Shown here piece after piece: positions 33,950-44,898 of a stretch of DNA of 64,000 nt (its first letter is position 1; every line of letters begins with the position of its first letter). The position numbers were made by a program, and so were the translations under genes. The notes beneath the pieces were generated by a model. That model saw only the letters and a list, made by a program, of their open reading frames with translations. It did no database searches and was not told the DNA's origin. The stretch is taken from the NCBI GenBank assembly GCA_021399445.1, contig JAJTUQ010000002.1, positions 6,324,001-6,388,000 on the forward strand, in the 5' to 3' direction. This stretch comes from Xylogone sp. PMI_703. Lineage: Eukaryota; Ascomycota; Leotiomycetes.

Positions 33950-34878
33950 TTATCTCGGTGATCTATCTCGACTATGACGGCGATCACGTCTACGAGATAC
34001 ATGTTCCTCAGATGTTTCTCTTTCATGCCTACTTGACCTATGATGCCGACTTTTCTCATCTCGCCTCCTGGCATCACCATGTCTCTCGTCACTTGAGTGA
34101 GAGCGCCTGCGATTTTCTCTTCTGTGCCTAGAATGGCGCTCGTTCTCATCTTCATCTCTATCCCGCCGGCTCGACCTATGATGATGTCGATGCTTTCGAG
34201 ATCTCTCGGATTTTTCATTCCGTTTCCCATGCTTTAGTTTCGCCAACGCTGCCGCTACCTGCTCCTTCTTCTCTTCAATTAAAAAGGATTTCATGGGATC
34301 GTCTTCATCATGATCTCGGATAAGAGCTGCTAATTCACGCTCCTCTGGTAACATTGGTCTTTCTTCCTCACTCTCGCTCTCACTTTCGCTTGCATCCCTT
34401 CTCTTCCTGTCACCATCCGGAGCTTCACCCGACTTAGCTGCCGCAACTGCATTACCCGCCTCTTCTTCTTCCTCATCATCTCTTTTCTTATATCTTGTGT
34501 GATCCACCTTCAATGTTCTTCCCATAATAACTGCTCCTCCCAAATTATCGACAGCGAGATCTGTGCTACGCTGGTCTTCATACTTTAAAAACGCAAAGCC
34601 TCGTGATTTGCCAGTCTCTTTGTCTCGAACAAGCTTGACAAAAGTTGGTTCGCCAAATTGAGAGAATATAGTGATTATATCACCCTCGGATAATTCAAAG
34701 GGAAGGCCTCCTATGTAAATGTATGCAGTATCACGATAATCGGCGTGCCATGACGCTTCCGGAGACCTATTTCTGTCAGTAAGAACGCAAGTATTTTCAA
34801 TTGTTATTAGAAAATGACTTACACCCCATTCTCGAGCTCACGTTTATTGAGCTCTTGTATTGCCCTTATCCCGTTCAT
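33950..34878 (-). CDS. IST3: RRM protein, Ist3/RBMX2-type RES complex splicing factor
   Basis: Subunit of the pre-mRNA retention and splicing (RES) complex, associated with the SF3b region of activated spliceosomes. Exons 34878-34823 and 34766-33950 encode 290 residues. MNGIRAIQELNKREL is the conserved N-terminal helix. A canonical RRM spans about residues 33-110, with YIYIGGLPFEL as RNP2 and SRGFAFLKYED as RNP1. An acidic linker follows (DDEEEEEAGN, SESESESEEE), then LPEERELAALIRDHDEDDPM. The tail is rich in Arg/Ser/His/Glu (for example HRHHHRSSRRDRDED). The long RS/RD-type tail is metazoan-like and longer than in budding yeast. Convergent with the PROPPIN gene (197 bp) and divergent from the dynein chain gene. 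Confidence 0.92.
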
Positions 34879-35209
34879 CTTTGTATTTTGGTAGTTAGCG
34901 TACCGCAATACTTCTTGATTTTGCGCAAGGCTGGGAGTTCATATGGCGGCCTTGCAGTGGACGCGGCCGCGCCTCGCGTGTCTCAAAGTAGGTACAGTAG
35001 ATCTAACTTTACGAGCGAGAAACGCCAAAACGCATTGACAAAGCCGCCAAACAACCCGTACCTTGCGAATTCCGTATAGTAGCAGCTGTAACAGATGTAT
35101 GGAAACATTAACATACACTGTTAGAGCCGGGCAACGAAACCTCAGGAGCACAACGTTGTGGAAACCACCGGATCCAGACCTCCTGAGCTAGGGGTCCTAA
35201 TATATCATA
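34879..35209. promoter_or_regulatory. Divergent promoter, IST3-like gene / dynein light intermediate chain
   Basis: 331 bp, with a GC-rich core containing the GCGGCCGC palindrome near 34963. No TATA box seen, which is typical of housekeeping promoters. Confidence 0.45.
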
Positions 35210-37077
35210 ATGCTTTCCAATAACAGGGCCTCTACGTATACCCAAGTCTCAACATCCAGTGACCATGACAGATCTAAGAGTCCGGATTCCAAGAAGGACA
35301 TGTGGTCGTCAATGCTGAATGGGGTTGCGAGTGGAAAAAGATTGCCGGAAAAGAATATACTTGTGCTAGGTTGGAATAAAAGCTACCATACTGCTAAAAT
35401 CTCTCTGCTCATACTTTCGCAGGTGGAACGTCAGACTCTCAAAGAGAATTCCTTGAAGCGCTATCCATTGATGATACAAGAAAGGTGCAAGATCGACAGT
35501 CTCGACAACCTCCAATAGCCAACAATTATGCACTTGGTTATACATATCGCGATGTTCTCGATGCCGATCATGAAGGTATTTCACCAGAAATACTAGAAAG
35601 AAAGTAGGGAAGCACGCTGATAATAGTAGATATTCTTGCGCGCCTTTCAATATACCTCCTAGCCGATCCTTCACCGTCGTTTGCCCCTCTTCTTCAACCA
35701 CTACTCACACCACAAACTATTCCAAATACACTTATAGTAATCCTACTGGATTGGTCACAGCCATGGTTCTGGCTCCGAGAACTACGAGCATGGATAAGGC
35801 TCCTAAGGACGCTGTTAGTATCCCTTGATGATGACTGCAAAGAGAAGATGGAAGAGGTTATGATTAGGTGGAGAGATAGAGGACGGGGTGCAAACAACCT
35901 AGATACCGGTGGTACTAGTGGTGGGACGGAAGGAGATGTCAGTCTGCCTTTAGGACCGGGAGAGTGGGATGAAGCCTTGGGATTACCACTATGCGTTGTG
36001 TGTCAAAATGTGAGAACTATTGCAGGAACCATCGATACTAATATCCTGTTTTCTCTCACTGACTCTCTAACTAGTCCGATAGAATCGAAGCGCTTGAAAA
36101 AGAAAAGGCCTGGAGAGAAGAGGAATTTGATTTTGTCCTACAGTGCCTAAGAACGGTGCTGTTAAAGCGTATGGAGATATCATGTTACCTATACAAAGTC
36201 TGCATGAACTAACGTATAACTCACAGACGGATCCTCCCTTATTTATACAATTCCTTCAGTCACCAGCCCATTGCCTAGTCTCATACACTCGTCACTGGGT
36301 ATACACTCGCTCCTCAAGCGGCAACCGCTAAAGCACAATGTAATTGACAGGGACAAGGTAGTAGTTCCTGTGAATTGGGATTCCTGGGGTAAAATCCGAG
36401 TGCTTAGAGAAGGATTTGATGTGGAAGCCTTCAGTCGAGGGTGGTCACTGGACATTGAAGAGTCGGATGCAACTCCCAATGGTCATACTGACAGTGCGCC
36501 AAACGGTTCCGAAGAGTCTCCTATTGCTGAAGGGGCCGTTGCGTCATACGAAGATGTAATTCGTGATCCAAGTTTGGATGCTATGCGAACTACATCCGAT
36601 GAGAGCGATGGATTAAGTCTAGAAGTCTCAAGTGTTGAACCCCAGGCGTTCCTAGCTACTCAGCTCGAATTTCTGGAAAAACTTCGCCAGACCGCCGAAG
36701 CATCTGGGATGGATAGTAGGGGTGCAGGTAGGAAGGCATTAACTTCTGGTGCTACTGGCGAGGAAGTGGTGGAGGAAGGACGTGTAAATGAGTATATCGG
36801 AACGGTTCAGTTCAATGTGGGCGGAATTCAAATGGATGCTGATGATGTGTTACAAAGAATGAAGGTAACTTCAACGCACTCTCTCTTGGTTGCTTTTAAC
36901 GTCATGAGTTTCTTCATACTAATGTAATTATAGGATCGAAATTCCTATACATCTCCTGAATCGGCCGCCCCTAGTGGGACAGCAGATGGCAAGACTCAGA
37001 ATGAGCAACTTGCATCTTTCTTTGCTGGCCTAATGAAACGAGGCGGGGGAGGAGCGACGAATAGCCCAAAGTCTTGA
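35210..37077 (+). CDS. Cytoplasmic dynein light intermediate chain
   Basis: Non-catalytic subunit that binds the dynein heavy-chain tail and cargo adaptors in nuclear migration and retrograde endosome transport. Exons 35210-35369, 35423-35575, 35630-36009, 36075-36168, 36227-36864 and 36934-37077 give 522 residues. The N-terminal Ras-like fold starts at NILVLGGTSDSQREF, a degenerate P-loop. It continues through LIVILLDWSQPWFWLRELRAW and ends near KVVVPVNWDSWGKIRVL. The C-terminal half is disordered and acidic, with an adaptor-binding-type helix candidate VQFNVGGIQMDADDVLQRMK. The tail is MKRGGGGATNSPKS. Fits the fungal DYN-LIC length of about 500-550 residues. A partner complex subunit, dynactin p22/p24, lies 13 kb to the left. 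Confidence 0.9.
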
Positions 37078-37696
37078 GCCCTTTATTTTCAAGACAGGTT
37101 GGACAAGAAAATCTTCCTTCATCGATAGATTAATAAGGGAAAAAATATCCTTTAAGAGCCCTTCTGCTTTTTACAACAGTGTCGTACTGTAGATAACTTT
37201 TTTCGTTCGGGGATTTACAGGGTGATTTTGTTGAATGGTTCCTTCTATTTCAAAGGCCTAGAACAGTTTTGTTGTAGCGGGAAGAGCTTTGCATGATACC
37301 CTAAATAAAGCTGCTGTATATCCTCTCTCTCAACTCTTCTTTTTACGTTTCTACGATGGGGATATTGGAGAATAGGCCCTGCTTTCATAAACCTATACAT
37401 CCACTATCAAAATCTTTACGCATGCATAAACATTGTCTTTGTTTACAAAGTCATACGATTCATATGAGATATAAATTTTCCAGTTATTTGACATCTTTGC
37501 AACAATTTGAATTTGAAAATGGAACGCCCTTTATTTCAGAATGGTAGTAGTACAGATGAAAGGGAAATACATAAAGAGAGTGAGTACGCAGTACGGAACA
37601 ATAGAATTAATCAAGGTCCCTGTCCACCTCTTGATCCTGTGATATCATATCTCACCGGCGTTATCATTTCCTCTCCAAACTCTCTGAATCTCTGGC
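37078..37696. other. Convergent 3' region
   Basis: 619 bp between the ends of the dynein chain gene and the His-rich membrane protein gene. AT-rich; no gene seen. Confidence 0.4.
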
Positions 37697-38794
37697 TTAT
37701 GCCTTCAACTCGACAGCTTCTTCATACACAGGAGGGGCATCAATATGCTCCTCCTCTTGGAAGACAATCTTGGACTTCTCAGACTCCTCGGTGGTTGTTT
37801 CCTCCTGCGGGACTTGAGCGTATGCAGCAGCTCTGTTGCGGCGGAAAAGGAGGCGCCACAGGAACACAATGAAGGTGGCGGCAACAAAACCAACCATGCT
37901 AGCAGTCATTCCGACCACAATTCCAATTGCAATAGGGATGAGAACGTGTAGAGCAATTCCCTTTACAAATCGAACGAAAGTCTGGTGCCTCTCGTAGTAG
38001 CCGTGGTGACCGCGATGACCCTGAGGACGATGGTGGCCATGGTTTCTGTGTGATGAATGCTCGCCATTGTGCAGGTGGTGTGGTCTTCCTGACTTCCTAC
38101 CACAACCCTTGGCCTTTGGAAGTTTGCCTGCAACAATTTCTTTCCATCTACAGAGTCTTGAATGGCATTGCTTTCCTTCCTTGCCTGGCATTGAGTGCTC
38201 TGGTACAGGGAGGCTATATCTGATATCGCCAATCATCAACTTCTCAGATGGTGTCTCCAGGAGCCTGATGTCAAACTTGCTCATTCCCTCAACGAAGCGA
38301 CCTCCAACCTCAATTATCTGGAACTCGAGAACCACTAGATCAAGCTCGTTGTTGCTAACATGTGGTCGGTCGATACGCATGCGGTATCCTATGACAGGTT
38401 GTGCAACATTCTCCCAACGATCTGGATCCAAGGGTGACTGGACCAGTTGCGGGGCAGTAAGCGGGTCGAAGAGTGCTATCATTGAACGATCGTTAGGATA
38501 TATGTGAGCATCATTCAGGAGAAGGCGGTCGATTCCATCTTCATGAGCAATACTGAAGTTCATGAGCAGCTGGCTCTGCAAATTCACAACATCATGCTTG
38601 ACACCGGCGGCATCGGGAAGTAGGACCGAACAACCAGGGCAGTCGATGACAAAAGAACGCGTTTCAATCTCAATGTTGTGCTCGAAAGGAACAGCTTCGG
38701 CTGAAGCTGCAGTGGATGACAGAGTGGGTGGAACTAAGACGGCTTGGCCAAGAGCCGCGAAACCCGCGACCCCCGCCAACGAGGCCAAATACAT
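37697..38794 (-). CDS. Secretory-pathway membrane protein, His-rich segment and PPxY tail (DUF7728-like)
   Basis: Conserved fungal type-I membrane protein of unknown function; the DUF7728 label is from memory and unverified. Single exon, 365 residues from the ATG at 38794. I prefer this start because MYLASLAGVAGFAALGQAVL is a clear signal peptide; the frame extends 39 residues further upstream without a hydrophobic start. The luminal part has a CxGC-like pair (DCPGCSVLL), NFSIAHEDG and a beta-rich domain with LEFQIIEVGGRF. A segment of roughly 30 residues has about one third His (HSSHRNHGHHRPQGHRGHH). One transmembrane helix follows (LHVLIPIAIGIVVGMTASMV with FVAATFIVFLWRLLF). The cytosolic tail is acidic and contains DAPPVYEEAVE, a PPxY motif for NEDD4/Rsp5-type ligases. 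Confidence 0.8.
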   Translation of the reverse strand: MYLASLAGVAGFAALGQAVLVPPTLSSTAASAEAVPFEHNIEIETRSFVIDCPGCSVLLPDAAGVKHDVVNLQSQLLMNFSIAHEDGIDRLLLNDAHIYPNDRSMIALFDPLTAPQLVQSPLDPDRWENVAQPVIGYRMRIDRPHVSNNELDLVVLEFQIIEVGGRFVEGMSKFDIRLLETPSEKLMIGDIRYSLPVPEHSMPGKEGKQCHSRLCRWKEIVAGKLPKAKGCGRKSGRPHHLHNGEHSSHRNHGHHRPQGHRGHHGYYERHQTFVRFVKGIALHVLIPIAIGIVVGMTASMVGFVAATFIVFLWRLLFRRNRAAAYAQVPQEETTTEESEKSKIVFQEEEHIDAPPVYEEAVELKA

Positions 38795-39627
38795 GGTTCT
38801 TTTAATCAAAATATCAAGGTAATGAAAAAGAGATAAGGAAAAATGGAAAGTTGATGTTTCGGCGGATGCAGTGGATGTTGTGGATGTTGTAAACCGATCA
38901 CCCAAGTACAATAAAGGAGAGAAAGACGACGAACGATGGTGATACCTTAGAGGTTGTTTAGGTGGCGCGTACAGGACGAATAAAGCGGGTTGATGACGAC
39001 TGCTCTATGGCCCGTGCGCCAAAAATAGCCGGAGTGCATTTGGGCACGGTTGCTGCAAACTGACGCCGGTCTCTTTTGGTCAGTGTTTGGGACTGTAAGG
39101 CAACAAGGCCACAACGACTTCCCCATTTGGACGCCTCGGACCCTTAACGAGTAAAGTACGTACTCCGTCTCCACCGCAGCCAACTTATTATTAAGCTTGG
39201 AGGGGGCGGAATATAGTTCTTCCATGTCACAGGGTAATTCTCCGATTTACGCCCTTCTAGAACATTGGTTGTCCTATTTGGTGATATTAAAATTCTACCT
39301 GGTCATGTGTGATCGAGAGCTCTATCTAGCTGATTGCCTCTTTCGTCCACAATATCAGGCGCTAGGTGCTCATGGTCTAGATGCTCTATGCACTATTGAA
39401 TTCAGCCCAACGCACCAGGTAAGGGGAATCTCGGCACTCGAAGCGGTGGGGCAAAGATCTTCGAGACGGACAGCTCTTGCTACGTCAACTAAGTACACTC
39501 CACTGGGAACTCGTCAAACCTACATGTGGGTTCCATATATATAAAAAAAGTCACGATCATTTTTCACCCGATTGCCATCTCACTTTCTGGTCATTCCACC
39601 TCAAATTTTGTTGCTCTATAACCCAAG
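38795..39627. promoter_or_regulatory. Divergent promoter, His-rich membrane protein / short-chain dehydrogenase
   Basis: 833 bp between starts. Contains a GTACTCCGT element near 39160. A TATATATAAAA run at 39536-39546 lies about 82 nt before the dehydrogenase ATG and is a good TATA-box candidate. Confidence 0.5.
39536..39546 (+). promoter_or_regulatory. TATA-like box of the short-chain dehydrogenase gene
   Basis: TATATATAAAA about 82 nt upstream of the ATG at 39628; suitable spacing for a core promoter. Confidence 0.5.
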
Positions 39628-40911
39628 ATGCTCTCACAACGGCTTCTGAGGACCGCCATTCGAGCTGGGAGGAATCTCCCAATTGCGTCTTCCAAGTATG
39701 TTATACCAGCTTCAAATGGCTATAAATCGTTCCATACAAGCTCTCCCTTTGCAAAGGATGACAAGTCATCGGGCTCCTCAATCCCCCCTCAGTTGGGAGA
39801 AGGTGCCTTTGCACGAACAGACTCATCTGTGCAGGTTGAGTACCCAGAAGAGGGCGAATTGCCCTCCAGTAAACCTGTCCAAGGCCGAGGAGGCTTGCAC
39901 TTCAAACGAACACTAGCATCGTTCTCTCTTGAGGGACGAGTTGGTGTGATAACTGGGGGTGCTCGAGGCTTGGGTCTTGTGATGAGCCAGGCCATGGTCA
40001 TCAGCGGAGCAGATATTGCCATTGTGGATCTCAACAAGGAAGAGGCAGAGAAGCAAGCTGCCAACCTAGTCGAGACCTTCAAGAAGGAGAACCCAGGAAC
40101 TGAAAAGTGAGGCCATCTCCTCATTCAATGTAAATAAAACAAAAAAACAGCTAACCATGTACATAGGATTCCCAAAGTTACCGCACACTATGCAGATGTG
40201 TCAACCCAAGAATCGGTCGAGGCTTCCGTGGCCGAAATCATTGAGCAACACGGCAAGATTGATCATCTGGTCACATCGGCCGGGTTCACCGAGAACTTCG
40301 AGGCAATCAACTACCCGCTGGACCGGGTCAGGAAGCTGTGGGGAGTCAATGTGGATGGAACATATCTATTTGCGACAACCGTCGCCAGACATCTGATGGA
40401 GCGTCAGGCCAAGGGGAGCATGGTCTTCATCGGGTCCATGTCCGGGGCCATTGTCAACGTGCCGCAACCGCAGGCGCCGTACAATGCAGCAAAGGCCGCG
40501 GTTCGGCACCTTGCGGCCAGCTTGGCCGTGGAATGGGCACATGCCGGAATCCGAGTCAACAATATCAGCCCGGGTTATATGCTTACGGCTTTGTAAGTGG
40601 TGCCTTCCTGAAACGCGGAAGGAAGCCGTTGCTAATTTACTCGCGACAGGACTCAGAAGATTCTCGACGATAACCCAGATCTTAAGAAGCAATGGACCTC
40701 CCTGATCCCGCAGGGTAAGATGGGACAGCCAGAAGATCTCATGGGAGCCGTCACGTTCCTGCTCTCGGATGCAGCTGGGTACATTACGGGTAAGTATTTC
40801 CATAAGACTCATACGCACTGGCCCCACGTTTTATATACAGCTCTTTTGCTAATACTACATTTTCACGCAGGCGCTGACCTCCGCGTGGACGGTGGCTACA
40901 CATTGACATAA
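39628..40911 (+). CDS. Short-chain dehydrogenase/reductase, polyol/sorbose-reductase-like, mitochondrial-type N-terminus
   Basis: NAD(P)-dependent oxidoreductase of the classical SDR family, closest in feel to fungal D-arabinitol 2-dehydrogenase/sorbose reductase; substrate not proven. Exons 39628-40106, 40167-40592, 40650-40789 and 40871-40911 give 361 residues. About 95 residues precede the SDR fold. They begin MLSQRLLRTAIRAGRNLP and include YKSFHTSSPFAKDD, which reads as a mitochondrial presequence with a processing region. The fold has GVITGGARGLGLVMSQAM (cofactor glycine motif) and VTSAGFTENFE (the NAG position here is SAG). The catalytic residues are the Ser in FIGSMSGAIVN and the YNAAKAAV Tyr/Lys pair. 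The C-terminus, GADLRVDGGYTLT, closes the fold. Confidence 0.9.
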
Positions 40912-41366
40912 ATTAAAAAGTTGTGTTGATAATATTTATGAACTTACTACCCTGGGATTCAATTTAGCACGTTTCTTGTGTGTGGGGTATAATAATAATT
41001 TGTATATAGAAAAAAAAGAATTTTGGGGTTTAAAAAACAAAAAATAAAAGTCAATTAGAAGAGAATCAAAAGCGTTTAGTACTTTAACAAAAGTTCTTAA
41101 GGCCAGGAAAAAATCGGCTGATTTGATTTCATGCTGTGGCTCATCCCATGTCAGAAAAGAGTGATACCAGTGATAGATATATCAGCATGTGATGATAATA
41201 AGTGCGGTACGTTACGCTCTTCCCCGTATCAATGCCAATACCCGCTCCGCCCTCATCGCAACCGATCCGAAAAAAGTCACAGGTACGGTACCGTACTTGC
41301 AATGTACCTTGCAAGGCTAACACGAATGCAAAGTACCTCCGTATCCGCAGTTATAAACAGGAACAA

Positions 41367-41377
41367 GTACGGAGTAC
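41367..41377. repeat. TACGGAGTA motif (GTACGGAGTAC)
   Basis: One of several copies of this 9-11-mer in gene-free DNA. Others are at 23205, 41780 (one mismatch), 41912 and 43555. Confidence 0.6.
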
Positions 41378-44300
41378 AAATCTTACGGACGTACAAGAGA
41401 GAACACCTCGTAACGGAATTCCTGGGGAGGGCGCGCGCGGATGTTCCATCAGCCATCAGCCGCAAGGGCACGCGGGAAACCCCATGCAAAAGGGAAGGGA
41501 AAAAAGTGAGCTGTCAGGTTTTTTGCTTCCCGTCGGTGCCTCCCAGGGCAGCACAGACGAATTAGTCAGGTCGCATTTGGATTACCTACTGTTGTATTAT
41601 GACTGTGGGATTTGGTATTATTACAGTGCTGCTTGCTGATACTGCTGGTGATGCTGATGCTGGTGTTGTGGTTGCGGTTGTTGAGATCTCACCCCTTCTT
41701 CTTTTTCTCTCGTATCCATGATCAAGATCTCGAGTACGGTATGGCAGGCCTTGCAATGCATGATAATGGCCGGGCACTGCACGGAGTACATGGATAATTA
41801 ATCACCTGACGAAAGAGCAAGGTGTCAAGAAGATTGTGGAGGGGCGTGATGCTGTGACTACCGCGGAGGAGTGTATCCTGAGAGCATCAGATAAGACGCA
41901 AGAAAGTAAGTTACGGAGTAATAGCGCACGGAGTAGTGCTACAAATACAAATTAGCATGGGGGAATAATAATGCAAACGTGCACCGAGAGAGATAATAAT
42001 TGTGCAGAGGAACGGGAAAAGAAAAGAAAAGAGGTGTCAAGCTTTTTCCCTTTTCCTAGGCCCTTATCGGAAAGCCCACGATCAGCGCCCTTGCGCGTGG
42101 TTTTGGTCGCCGGCACATGTGCCCATGATCCATCCCTTACCTTAAAACACACTGCAAGGGCCGTTTGCAGGACGGATGAACAAACTCCCCACTTCAAGAA
42201 ACCCAACCCCCTGGAGTGCGGATGCCATCGCACCTTTTCTTCGCTTTCGTCCGCATGGGATGCTGCATGGAGCGAGCGAAGAGGCACAGATCACAGAGAA
42301 ATGTGCTCGATCTCTGGTCTCTGGCATGGGGAGGCCTCTTTTGGGCCGGGCAAAGAAGGGTCGGTGCGGTGCGTGCTGTGTGAATTGATAACCATAGCTT
42401 GGACCTTGGGGCTTGAGTAGCTACCCTTTGTGGATTTGCGTGGGGGGAAGAAAGGAGAAGAAAGGGAAAAGGGAGAATAATAATGATAGTCGAGAAAGGT
42501 GATGATTACAGTATCTCTCAATCGGACTTCTCCTTCTGGGATAAGTTGTGTTCGGGAAGGCCGTCTCGACAATCGGTCAGATATCTCTCCTGCTCTCCTC
42601 CTCATTCACCGTCACAGGCAGAGATTCTTTGGCTTCGGCTGTCGCTGGCAGTCGGCGCACCCAGCTCACAACTCACACCGCAGGGCAACGTTCTAGAAGG
42701 CTTCGGGATCATTGGACGGAGCTAAGATGGAGAAAAGAAGCGGGCGCCAGAAGGGCAGAGATTGTAACATGAGGCGACACTTTGATGTGATTGCCTCTTT
42801 CCTCCCCCCCTGGCTGCAGTGCTGGGTTCCTTTTTTCTTTTTTCGGGTCTTGTGCCTTGATGGCCCTGGGGTGGATTATTGTTCCTAGCTAGTCTCTTGT
42901 CATCTCCTGGAGCGAGCACGACACTAATTACTACCTGACTACTACGGTACAGTAGTACTGTAGCTACCACTGTGAGAGGCCTAGATTGCAGACACAGCCA
43001 CCAAGTAGCAAGTCTATCTGGACCTGGATTCTTTGATAGAGAAAAAATAGGAAAGAAGAAAGAGGAGAAGAGAAGCTGCTCCAAACACTCTGCTCATCCT
43101 ATGGTGCTCGGTGCAAAGGAAGGAGGAGAGGAAGACATGGTATAAACTGATAGACGGATAACTGGGTGGCAGACGGATGGCAGGACGTCTCGAAAAGGCA
43201 AGTCTTTGTTGAGCCCACCGGGTAGCTGGATAGCTGGGTGGTGATGGTGGATGAGGTGGCGCTGCCCAGCACCGGTGCAGCCCTGCTCGTGACCACCGTT
43301 GATCCCCAACCAGCGGAGGGTCAACTCCATAACTCCCTCGACTCCATACCGTGCGAAGCGTGCTATGTGCAAGAATGCTTGACCGCTTGAACCAAGCAGC
43401 AGAACGAGACGTTGGGTCGAAAGCAAATCAGACGAGTCGCGTGCGGTCTCATGGCCACGCTCGCGCCCCCCAAGCGAAACCCTTCAATGGGTCGCCGACT
43501 GCTTCCCCCTTGCCCAGCCCCGGGGTCTGGAATCTACAGCTGCCAGAAAGTCATGTACTCCGTACTTCTCGATGTCTCCTGGTCTCTTCTTGTACTTGGT
43601 TTCTGGTTCTCCTCAAGTCCCCCTCACTTTGTTCACTACTACTCCAACTCGACTGCACTACTCGATTTTCATCCCTCACCACTAGCATTCTTTCCCCCAC
43701 AGCCAGGTGCCGTTTTCCAGGTACGATCCCTCCTGACAACCACCGAGGAAGCCTTAATAATGGTAGCAATAATAATAAGTTAATAATACACCTTAATCAT
43801 AATATACCGTGCCACCAGCTGCCACGCGCGCCCCATCCAGAGCTATCGACGTCGTGGTGGCATGCCAGCCTGGGCCCTTGTACTTTTGGCACTTGTATCC
43901 TTTTTTTCCCCTTCTCTCTCTCTGTACGTATTGTTTGTACGTCTCTCTTCAACCTCTTGTTGTCCTTGCTCCGCCTGCCTCCTCGAGCCAATTCCTCTCT
44001 CTCTTTGCGCCCCTCTTTGGCCTGGCTGCTTTCCTCTTCGTTTGCGCCTAGAACAGGGCTGGCAGAAGCTAGCTGTCCACCTCCGTTCTAACTGACATCA
44101 GCAATTCCAGCTGCAAATTGCTCCCTTCCCGAAGTCCCCCATTATTGCTGGCGCTGCTGCGATACCTCCCCCCTTCGGTCCACGGGTCCACGCCCTGTTG
44201 TACCTGTAGCTGTGTCTCAGCCCGCGCAAAACAACTCACGCTTTCACACATCATAATACTTTTCCTCGACCGCCTTTTTGGCTGTGCACTTGTCCTGCTC

Positions 44301-44678
44301 TGCTTGGAGGCGCCTCTGGCCAGAGCCTCATCAGGTCTATACCGCCATCGTCATTTATTTCTTTGTATGTGAGTTCGGCGGTTCCTAGTTTTTCCTTTCT
44401 GCTGCCCCGCGTTTTCCTTAAGCCGAGAGGGAGAGAGCTTTGCGGTAGAAAGAACACCCCCCAAAAACCCCGGCCGATGTCCATTGCCCACAACTTTTCT
44501 TTCCCTGCAAACTTGCTCCCGTGCAAGGTCTATTAAGGTGCCTTTTTAGAGCAATTTGAAAAGTGAGCCGGTTTTCTTGTGTTTTGGTCCTAAGAGAAAA
44601 ACTAGGAAATCAACTATTTTTTTACTTCCGACGAGCTCTCCGATTCTACTAGATATATAATCACACCGAGTACCGAGA

Positions 44679-44690
44679 TATATATAAAAA
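44679..44690 (+). promoter_or_regulatory. TATA-like run upstream of the DUF1752 gene
   Basis: TATATATAAAAA about 210 nt before the ATG at 44899. If used, transcription would start just before the short upstream frame at 44746. Confidence 0.4.
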
Positions 44691-44745
44691 AAGACAAATC
44701 GAAATTCAAAAACACAACAAAAGCCGCAACTTAATTCCGAGTTGG

Positions 44746-44775
44746 ATGTCGGATTCTACTCTCCTGGTTCCTTGA
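44746..44775 (+). other. Candidate upstream ORF (10 codons with stop)
   Basis: ATG TCG ... TGA encodes MSDSTLLVP and ends 123 nt before the main ATG. No other ATG lies between them. It could damp translation or allow reinitiation. Confidence 0.4.
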
Positions 44776-44898
44776 TCTGAAAAGCTACTGGCGCAGCCAT
44801 CGAGGTGGGCTCGTCTGCCTGCCTCGAAGAGCTGCAGTCAGATAGCTATCCCATCCAAATCTTAGGGTCCCCGTAGCATCTTTCTCCCAGAACTCACA

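Larger units (their letters stand above)
40912..44898. other. 4-kb gene-free region upstream of the DUF1752 gene
   Basis: No supported gene. It carries TACGGAGTA-type motifs (41367-41377, 41780-41788, 41912-41920, 43555-43565) and a GGTACAGTAGTACTGTAG stretch near 42946. C/T-rich sequence runs from about 43600 to 44300, and there is a TATA-like run at 44679-44690. A ten-codon upstream frame sits at 44746-44775. Likely a long promoter plus leader. Confidence 0.5.

Noticed and set aside
35846..36150. Plus-strand 100-codon frame ending after CVVCQNVRTIAG
   Set aside because: It is the dynein chain exon read through its donor (GTGAGA); the frame changes character at the splice site.
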